From: Alectoria sarmentosa
Taxonomy: Eukaryota; Ascomycota; Lecanoromycetes; Lecanorales; Parmeliaceae
Direction of reading: 5' to 3'
NCBI GenBank assembly: GCA_009733775.1
Contig: WOGZ01000076.1
Span: 62,001 to 126,000 of the forward strand
Length of the DNA stretch: 64,000 nucleotides
The notes under the pieces were generated by a model. That model did no database searches, was not told the origin of the DNA, and saw nothing but the letters and a program-made list of their open reading frames with translations. Every line of letters starts with the position of its first letter. The first letter of the stretch is position 1. This document shows positions 55,513 to 64,000 of the stretch, in pieces. The position numbers were made by a program, and so were the translations under genes.

Positions 55513-55527
55513 TTATCTTTTTCTTTT
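55513..55527 (-). other. Putative polypurine tract
   Basis: On the minus strand the bases just before the 3' LTR read AAAAGAAAAAGATAA, a purine run (apart from one T) at the position where the plus-strand primer of LTR elements lies. Confidence 0.55.
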
Positions 55528-56444
55528 AAAAAGCGATATTTTAACGTTATAAAAATTGAAGAAATGTGTTTATAACTTGTCTTATGTCTTTGAAATATTT
55601 AATTAATAATCATTTTTAATTGAAGAAAGTTGACGATAATAGCGATAATAACATATCGTGAAAAGTTTATTTATAGCATCGTCGATATTATAATGTTTTA
55701 TCGTTTTAAACGTTTAAAAATAATGTGATTTAATGAAAAATTAACGTTATGATCGTCGTCGAAGCATTTAAATGTTTAATATTATTTGATATTTCATATT
55801 TCGAACGAAGAAAGAATCGCAGAAATCAAATGATATGATTAAATAAAATCTTTCGAATCGAATCGAGTCGTAAACGCTAAACCTTATCTGAAATTTATAT
55901 ATGTTTTAATAATGTTTTGAATAATCTTTTTTCGTAAATTATTATATATGTGATATCGAATAAGGTTAACAATAATGATAGCGAGGTTTTAAAATGACGT
56001 TAAGAGGCTTTGAAAGATGTTTATAATATGAGTAATGAGGGCCGCGTGTTTATTTAAACCTTGAATTAACACGTCGTCGTCAATATCGATCGATTTTGTT
56101 ATTAAAAAAATGATGTGAAGACGCACGCACAATAATTGAAAGTTATATATAATCGTCGTCGCTCGTTATAATAACGACGATTATGAAAAAGAAAAAAAGA
56201 AGAGAAAGAGTAAATAATAAGGTTTTTTTATAAATTAATCGTTAATTTAATCGAATAATGTTTAATTTTCTTATCTTGATTTATTTGAGTATCTTTTATA
56301 AAAGTCTTTTATTACGTTTTTTATATCATCGAATTCATTTTCGTTAATATTATATCAATTAAAACCTTTATCGACGTTCTTTTATTTAATCTTATATTTA
56401 AAATGATTTCATAATCTCTTTGAATTTAATATGTTTTCAATTAT

Positions 56445-56921
56445 TCATTTCTTTTTACCTTTAACGATGATAATTTTAAAAAAAAGATTTTTTTGATCAA
56501 ATAATGAATTGATAATAACGAGATTTAAAAGTTTAAAATAAAAAACGTTATAAATTTTTATGATCTTAAATAATTTTAATTTATAAAAAAAATTAATAAT
56601 GAATATGACTTTAAATGAATTGAACATTTTATCGTTCAATTTCTTAAATAATTTATTAATAATGATGTTTTTGTTATTAAAAAAGATGAGATCGCTTTTC
56701 TTAAACGTTATATCTTTTTTATAATGATTAATTTGTTCGATTATCGCAAATTGTGTTTTATTCAAGTTGTCGCGTATACAAATAAGAACATCTTGTATAT
56801 GATTAATAAAAATTTTTATTTTTGCAACATTAAGACGTTTTCGAGTGATAACATAATTAATAATATTAAAATTAAAGTTTATATGAAAATGAAAACCTTT
56901 ATTTATATAAAAGAGCGACAC
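56445..56921 (-). pseudogene. Integrase C-terminal remnant
   Basis: The frame reads like the end of a gypsy integrase. It has a helical stretch (IQDVLICIRDNLNKTQ), a KKSDLIFFNNKNI strand where active elements have a GDxVLL-type motif, KLNDKMFNSFKVI, and a segment ending near IYNVFYFKLLN. Many residues are shifted to Ile, Asn and Phe by A/T mutation. No chromodomain is visible. Confidence 0.7.
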
Positions 56922-58061
56922 ATTAATAAAGATTGAAACATTATTATTATTCGCAAATTCGATTATAAATATTTATTTAACTTAATTATTTTGTATATGA
57001 TTACAATAAATACGCAAATAACGTTTTAAATCTTAATTACTTCGTTTCGTTTATTCATTTATTTCAAAATAAAAGATCGTAAATAATTTAATTTGAATAT
57101 CGAATTTTTTATAAAAAGATTTTTATATTATAATAATAAATTATAAGTTTCGATCGAATATTATTAATGTTAATAATTTATATATATAAAAAACTTTTTT
57201 AATAAGCATTTTAATAATGTTTTTAATAAATGTGTTATTATTTTTCGTTATATATAATACGTAATAACGCTTTTTAATTAAACGATTTATTATAATTTAT
57301 ATAACGTTATAATCTTTTAATAATAATAAATCGACGATAAAGTTTATAAAAATGTTTTATTAACGTTTTTGTGAAATTGAAAATAATTATAATAAATTAT
57401 GTTCACGATGTTTAAGAGCTTTGATTTTTTTGCAAATGTAACAATTATTGATATATATAACGATTATTATTTTCATATTTTTTTAATAATATTCTCATTT
57501 GAGTAATTTATATATATAAACGATTTTTGAATAATCATATACAAATTGATCGTGTATTTTTTAAATAATAATCGTGTATATAAATTCAGATATTTATAAG
57601 AGATTTTTATAATAAAGAATATCGTTCGTAATAGCGCATTTATTAAATATGATATCTCTTAATTTTTTATTATTATTAATGATTGTCTCGCGTATTTCGT
57701 TGCATTTATTATCGATTTTATTCGTTTTAAACATTTTATAATAAAAAGAATCATTGATAATATTAATTTTAAACTCGATATCATCGAGATTTAAATAATT
57801 CGATATAAGAATAATCTGATGTTGTTACCTAAGCCGTTTATTCGTAAAATTAATAAATTTATATTCAATTATTCGAGTGAAAGTATCAGCTTTGAAATTT
57901 TATAATCTCGAATAATAAATGATTTTAATGTTATATTCGAATAACATATCGAGGTATTTAATTTGATGATAACTTAAATCACGTTCTTTAACAAAGTATA
58001 TAAAATTTTTATGATTCATAAATATTTTGATCGAAATGTTGATACATTTTAATTCGGGTCG

Positions 58062-58265
58062 TTAATATTTTAAATATCGAATAATGACGAGTAATTTTTT
58101 ATCGTAGATTTGATAATTACATTTAATCGAAATCAGATTTTTGTTATAAAAGATCATTAAATGTAATATTTTTTTATTATTATATTGTGATAATACTTTC
58201 TCGTTAACATAATCGAAAAAATTCGTTTTCAAAATTGTTTTTTTAAATTTATCGAAATGTCGCAA
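58062..58265 (-). pseudogene. RNase H remnant
   Basis: The translation contains YNNKKILHLMIFYNKNLI followed by CNYQIYDKKLLVIIR. This corresponds to the gypsy-type RNase H segment that follows reverse transcriptase. It is bounded by stops. Confidence 0.8.
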
Positions 58266-58619
58266 AGTAAAAGCTCGTATAACGTTGATTTTTAATTAAA
58301 TAAAGACTTTTTAACAAACGAGTGATCATTTGTAAATAATATCTTTTTTTATAAAACGAATCATCGATTTGATTATTTTCGAGAAGTTTTTTATAAACCT
58401 TTTGTAAAAATTATAAAAATCGATAAAGGCTTGTATTTGCTTTAGATTTATAAATTATATTTAATCGATGATGACTTATATTTTAATCGAATTCATTTAT
58501 AATTCATCGATAAATATTAATAAGTTTAAAAATTTGATCTTTTATATATGAAATTCGCATTTGAGAATGTTCATTTGTAAATCGATTTTTTATAATTTTT
58601 GAAGAATTAATTAAATATG

Positions 58620-58826
58620 CTAAATGTGTTTCTTTTTGATTTTGCTATAAATAAAAATATTATTTAAATATATTTGATAAAAGTTATTTAGATATTCGAA
58701 GAGAATGTTATTTATATATTGCTGATAGATAGTAAAATCATTTGTTAATTTAAATGAAAGCATTCGATATTTGTATATTTTAAGAAATGTGATAAATGTA
58801 ATAAAATCCTCGTTATCGAAATGCAT
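58620..58826 (-). pseudogene. Reverse transcriptase remnant
   Basis: The frame holds YRMLSFKLTNDFTIYQQYIN and then YQIYLNNIFIYSK. The latter is the catalytic-loop region, where the usual Asp pair appears as two Asn (GAT to AAT, the expected RIP change). The enzyme would be inactive. Confidence 0.85.
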
Positions 58827-59434
58827 TCGAAGTTTATTAAAAATAACGATAATGTCAAATCGTGTAAAATATTTACAATTTTATATTTTTATCAAAATCT
58901 CATTTATCAATAAAATAAAATATCGATTTCTTTTAATAATAACGTTTAATTTTCGATAATTTATATAAAATCGTAAACTTTTATTTAATTTTTCAATAAA
59001 TAAAATAAATGAAATGAATAAAGTATAATTAAATACGATAAATTTTTTTCTTAAATATTCATTTAAATATTTCTTAATTGTTCGAATTTGTGATTTAATA
59101 ATGAATAAATTCGATTTTTAAATAATAAACTTTTATTTACTCTTTTAACGAATTTCAATTTATAATTATAAAAACGATATAAAAATAATATATTCGTTTA
59201 TAATTTATTAAAAACATTTATATAATTATAATAATTTATAAAAAATTTATTAAGCATTTTTTAAAAAATAAAAGTTTTAACATTATTAATTTAAGCGTTT
59301 TTCGATATATATAATTTATAACATCTTTTATATTTGATTTCGAAGTCGCATAAATATGATTTATTAATTAATATGCGATTATTTCGTTATAATTGTGATA
59401 TAATTTCGAAAAATTTATTAAAAATATCGAAAAT

Positions 59435-59776
59435 TTAATTTATTATCAAAGAAAAAAGTTTGTTTTTTTTGTTTCGAATTAAATAATAATAAATCGATGC
59501 GTTAATTTTAATAATATTGATAAAATTAAACTTTTTAATTATCTTTTCTTTAAATGTTTTTAATGTTAATATCGATTTTTTTTTATTTGAGATGTTTTTG
59601 AAATAATTTATATCGAAATTATTTTTATTCGATTTATTTTTAATAATAAATTTAAAAGATCGTGTAATGACAATAAATGATGTTTTTGATAAAAACGATA
59701 AGTTTTCAAATGTTGATACCTTGTTGTTATTATGTTTACATCGTTTAAATATAAACAACATTTTATCTTTTAACAT
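59435..59776 (-). pseudogene. Gag-pol linker remnant before protease
   Basis: The end of this frame (INASIYYYLIRNKKNKLFSLI) resembles the conserved stretch between zinc knuckle and protease in fungal gypsy elements. The rest is degraded. Confidence 0.5.
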
Positions 59777-60300
59777 ATTAAATACGATTTCATATTTATT
59801 TATTTATAACTTTTCTAAAATCAAATCGTGTTACTTTAACGAAACGATAAAAATAAAATAAGATTTTTTTTTATAATCGTGTATGTTCAAAGTAAATAAA
59901 AAACAATGAATGATAAATTGTTTAAATAATCGTTTATTATAATTTCATAATGATTTTGATTTAAAAAGAGAATAAAATTCGATTTATAAACGTTTATATA
60001 TTTTAAATATGATAATTTCATTAATAACAATATAAATCTCGATGCATTCGCAATTCATAAAAGAATTCGTAAATATCATTTATCGATTTTATAATAATAA
60101 CGTAATTGTCACCCGAAAGAGACGTCATATTAAAAGATTATTTGAAATATTCGTTAAACACACGTTCGTATTACTTTTTGTCGTGATTTTGAAAAAAATT
60201 AATCTTTTTTCGAATTATCAAAAGAATCTTTCAAATTATCATCGTTATTATTATTCATTTTTATAACATATATTCGAACAGCTTTTTTATTCGATTAAAA

Positions 60301-60342
60301 ACAATTACGCTTGATATGTTTAGCTTGATTATAATTATAATA
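60301..60342 (-). pseudogene. Gag zinc-knuckle remnant
   Basis: Reads YYNYNQAKHIKRNC, which keeps the spacing of a C-x2-C-x4-H-x4-C knuckle. Tyr stands at the first two Cys positions (TGT to TAT, a canonical RIP change). His and the last Cys remain. Confidence 0.75.
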
Positions 60343-62199
60343 TATAAACTTTTTAATATCGACTTCGACTTTAATTTTAATAAATAAAATCGATATAATA
60401 AATTTTATAGATGTTATTATAATGCGAATGATTCTTATTATTAAAATAATTAATTTTTTTATTGAAAATGCAATCTTAAATATGAATATCTTAAACTTTT
60501 TTTTATATTTAACACATTAAATGTTATTCAATTTTCGTAAATATTTTTTAATAAATGTCAACTCGCTAAAATTTTTATATACATCTTAATTTTTTTATAG
60601 ATTTTCACGAATCTTTAAACGTAAATGTTATATTATATTATTTTTATCTTTATCGATAACCTAATTTAATCGAATAAAATCGATATAAAATTTTATAAAA
60701 AATATAATATCTTATTGAAGTGAGTTATATTATTATTTCGTATTGTTTTATCGATTAAAGTTTTCATAAATATCAATCAAATCATTCATTATCTCTTTAT
60801 AAAATTGATATAAATTTGAATAATTTTTCAATCAACGTCTCATGATTTGTTTTAAAGCTTTTTTTTCTAATTTAAAAATGATATAAATTAATTTAAACTC
60901 GACAATAAAATATTAATTATAATTAATAATGAATTTGTGATTCATTTTGAAAAATCAATTATTTTATATAAGATTTTTTTTATTCATAAAAATAAAAGAG
61001 TTAAATAATTTAAAAGACTTATTCTTTTTCGATATAAATCGATTCTTAAATCTATTATAAAAAAATTCGTTTTTTGAATTCTTTTTTAAATTTTTTTTCA
61101 ATGATTAAAACTTTATTATATTAATCTTTCGTTATAATTATATTATTTATTTTTATCAATCACGAACGATATTATTCGATTATTGAATTATTTATTTCAA
61201 TTGATGTAAAGAATTTATAATCTCGTCTTTATCGATAATAATCTTATAAAAACGAAATGAAAATTCACGAAAATCATTTTATTCAAAACGAAATTGATTC
61301 AATATATCAAAAAACTCCTTAAATGCAATTTTCGTTCAATGTAATAATTATTCATTAATAAAAATATATCATAAATCTAATTCATAATGTTGAGAAAAAT
61401 CTTCGAGATTTTTAAGTATAATTAAAATACGACGTGATTTAATTTTATTTAAGAGATTTTGAATGTGATTTATTTTTTTCATTTTGATAAAGGTTATCGA
61501 TAAAAAAAAAATAAAAGAGAAGAAAAAGGAAAAAAATTTAAATATTTCGAAAAATATAATATTAAAAAGTATTGTGACAAAGAAAAATGTTAACATTTCT
61601 CATTTAATATATTTGATGATTTTCGTATAATAAAGAAATTTAATTTTAGCATATAAAAAATAACAAAAAATGCTATTTAATCGTTTGTTTATTTATTAAA
61701 CTTTCGTGAAAACAATGTGTTAATTAAATAACGTTCTTTCAGTTTCGTCACCTATGCAAAAAATATTTATTATATCGTCGTCGACTTTATGCGAAGAAAT
61801 TTGATAATACAAAATGAAAAAGAAAAACTTTGAAAAATTATGAAATCGTAATTTTTTATTCGATGATAATGTCGTGAAAAATCTAAATATCTTTAATGAT
61901 AATCTTTCGAACGATATAATTAATGTTGTTTTAACTTAAGTTATATAAAGATAATGTGTGATTATTTTTTTCGATTCGTTAATTAAACGAATATTTTAAT
62001 ATCTTTTTTATATTCGTCATTATTAACGAGACGAATCATTATCTCGATGCGAATTATTCGAATTTTAATTGTCGTAAGTGATTTGACTTAAAGATATGAT
62101 ATTTTAATAATTTTTATGTCTTGATAAAGCTCTTATTAACACGATTCTTTAAATTCGTTAATTAATACGAATGAAATAAGTGAAATGACTTAATTATAA

Positions 62200-62403
62200 T
62201 GTTAAAATCAACATAAAATCATATTATATAAATGTATTAAATAAGATAATTAAATGAGAAGAAAGTATATACATAAAAAAAAGACATTTATATAAAAACA
62301 AATGTCTCTATCAAGTCACGCTAAGCCCAATCGGGTAATATCAAAGAAATGTGATGTTAAAGAAAAGTTAATTTTATTAAAAATATAGAGTACGCTTATA
62401 ACA
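62200..62403 (-). repeat. 5' LTR of the retrotransposon (204 bp)
   Basis: On the plus strand it starts TGTTAAAATCAACATAAAA and ends CGCTTATAACA. It is the partner of 55308..55512. This copy retains more G and C (for example GCCCAATCGGGTAA) than the other LTR. Confidence 0.9.
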
Positions 62404-62408
62404 ATATT
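62404..62408. repeat. Target-site duplication (right)
   Basis: ATATT directly after the right LTR, matching 55303-55307. Confidence 0.85.
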
Positions 62409-64000
62409 AATATCGTATAAAACATCGTTAATTTGAAACAATTTTAAATATATTCAAAAAAGACGTTTATTGATATTTAAAAGATAATTAAAAATATTCG
62501 TATCGAATATAATAAATTTAAACAATTTATTAAATGATATAAGAAATTATAAAATAATAATAACATTTTCGAAGATTAATTCGATATAATAATTATCGAT
62601 AAAGAGTTTTATATTTAAAAATTTCAAAAACTTGACTTTTAAAGAAATTACATTTTTTAAATTATTTAATTTTTTTATTATTATAAATGAAAATTTTATT
62701 ATATAAAACGATTAATTTTTAAAATAAATTATAAATTTATTATTAATCACGATTGATACTTTATTATTTAATTTAAATTAATTTATATCATTTTTAAATT
62801 AAAATAGAAAACTTCGAAATAAACGATAAAACGTCGATTGAAAAATTATTCGAATTTATACAAACTTTATAAACAAATAATAAACGATTTAATTAACATT
62901 TATGAGAATTTAAATTAATAAAATAATACGAAACGATAATATAACTCACTTTAACAAAATATTATATTTTTGATAAAATTTTATATCGACTTTATTCGAG
63001 TTAATTAAATTATTAATAGAAATAAAAATAATATAATACGATACTTATATTTAGAAATTCGTAAAAATTTATAAAAGAATTAAAAGACATATAAAGAGTT
63101 TAGCGAATTAACATTTATTAAAAAATGTTTACGGAAATTAAATAACATTTAACGTATTAAATATAAAAAAAAGTTTAAAACATTCACGTTTAAGATTGCA
63201 TTTTTAATAAAGAAATCGATTATATTAATTATGACGAAAACTCGAATTAAAATAACATTTATAAAAGTCATTATATCGATTTTATTTATTAAAATTAAAG
63301 TCGAAATCGATATTAAAAAGCTTATTTATTGTAATTGCAATTAAATTAAACACATTAAGCGTGATTTTTCTCAATCGAATAAAAAAGCTATTCGAATGCA
63401 CGTTATAAAAATAAATAATAATAACGATAACAATTTATAAAACTTTTCGTATAACTTGAAAAAAGATTAAATTTTTTTCAAAATCACGATAAAAGATAAT
63501 AAAAACGTGTATTTAACGAATATTTTAAATGATTTTTAATTAAAACGACTTTTTCGAATAATAATTACGTTTTTATTATAAAATTTATAAATAAAATTTA
63601 CGAATTTTTTTGTGAATTGCGAATGCATCGAAATTTATATCGTTATTAATAAAACTTTCGTCTTTAAAATATGTAAACGTTTATAAATCGAATCTTATTT
63701 TCTTTTTAAATTTAAATTATTAAAAGACTATAATAAACGATTATTTAAACAATTTATCATTTATCGTTTTTTATTGACTTTAAACGTACACGATTATAAA
63801 AAAAAATCTTATTTTATTTTTATCGCTTTATTAAAATAACACGATTTGATTTTCGAAAAATCATAAATAAATAAACATAAAGTCGTTTTCGATATATTTA
63901 AAAATAAAATATTATTTGTATTTAAACGATATAAATATAATAATAATAAAATATTAACATTTAAAAACTTATTGTTTTTATCAACAAAATTATTTATTAT
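62409..64000 (+). mobile_element. Older retrotransposon copy, right fragment (gag region)
   Basis: Plus-strand sequence is collinear with the minus strand of the younger element from about 61260 down to at least 59700. Shared blocks include ATTAATTTATATCATTTTTA near 62780 and ATATAACTCACTT near 62940. A zinc-knuckle remnant lies at about 63327-63368 (Y-C-N-C-N-stop-I-K-H-I-K-R-D). Here the Gln codon of the other copy is a stop (CAA to TAA), again a RIP change. The copy continues beyond the window edge. Confidence 0.8.

Larger units (their letters stand above)
55308..62403 (-). mobile_element. RIP-mutated Ty3/gypsy-type LTR retrotransposon
   Basis: A 7.1-kb element with LTRs 55308..55512 and 62200..62403, TGTTA/TAACA termini and a 5-bp ATATT duplication on both sides. 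Coding remnants lie on the minus strand in gag-to-pol order. They are a zinc-knuckle remnant (60301-60342), a pre-protease linker (59435..59776), reverse transcriptase (58620..58826), RNase H (58062..58265) and the integrase C-terminal region (56445..56921). The domain order RT, RNase H, integrase assigns it to Ty3/gypsy. A purine-rich tract next to the 3' LTR fits a polypurine tract. All frames are broken by stops, so it cannot move by itself. The LTR copies differ by roughly 28 transitions and no transversions in my hand alignment, which fits RIP acting after insertion. Confidence 0.92.
53391..64000. other. AT-rich, RIP-type isochore
   Basis: From about 53390 to the window end almost all bases are A or T. 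The remaining G and C lie largely in TCG, ACG and CGA contexts, with few CpA/TpG, as repeat-induced point mutation (CpA to TpA) leaves behind. No intact gene is present; every open frame is short and stop-rich. The stretch 53391 to about 54890 has no recognisable element, only A/T runs such as AAAAT units near 53930-53950. The rest is retrotransposon-derived. Confidence 0.9.

Noticed and set aside
59667..60266. Plus-strand frames inside the retrotransposon
   Set aside because: They are antisense to gag-pol remnants and carry only A/T-driven residues.
1..64000. CRISPR arrays or operons
   Set aside because: No regularly spaced identical repeats with unique spacers exist. The organism is a fungus with individually spliced genes.

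Overview
The window is nuclear DNA of a filamentous ascomycete (Pezizomycotina). Genes carry 45-60 nt GT-AG introns with CTAAC-like branch points. The families are fungal: C2H2 and bZIP regulators, DUF7726- and DUF7918-like proteins, a questin-oxidase-like enzyme, TFIIF beta, CSN4. One block is AT-rich and looks like the product of repeat-induced point mutation (RIP). I cannot name the species; gene content and the sharp AT isochore would suit Leotiomycetes, but that is a guess.

Layout. 1-53 kb is ordinary gene space. In order it holds: the 5' part of a disordered protein (cut by the left edge), a C2H2 protein, a 94-aa zinc-ribbon protein, a phosphoinositide phospholipase C, a mariner-like MITE relic, an Arg/Ser-rich zinc-ribbon protein, a WG-repeat protein with a DUF7918-like head, a PMP24-type peroxisomal membrane protein, a C2H2 regulator, a DUF7726 protein, a small secreted lysozyme-like protein, a HECT_2 (UBE3D-like) ubiquitin ligase, a questin-oxidase-like protein, an F-box protein, TFG2, a five-finger CCCH (ZC3H3/Red5-like) protein, a bZIP factor, a Sel1-repeat protein, a broken DUF7730-like gene, NOC4, ATP4, CSN4 and a FAD-dependent amine oxidase. 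Most models below were re-spliced by hand, because open reading frames alone cut them into pieces.

53.4-64 kb is a gene-free AT block. It contains a complete but mutated Ty3/gypsy-type LTR retrotransposon (55308..62403, minus strand). Its two ~205-bp LTRs have TGTTA/TAACA ends and 5-bp ATATT target duplications. It is inserted into an older copy of the same family lying in the opposite orientation, so the block is a nested, inverted pair.

Functional themes are housekeeping (ATP synthase, ribosome assembly, Pol II initiation, COP9 signalosome) mixed with regulators. I see no secondary-metabolite cluster or operon. The best candidates for something undescribed are the DUF7918-WG protein (possible Argonaute-binding platform), the bZIP protein with a membrane-like segment, and the nested retrotransposon.
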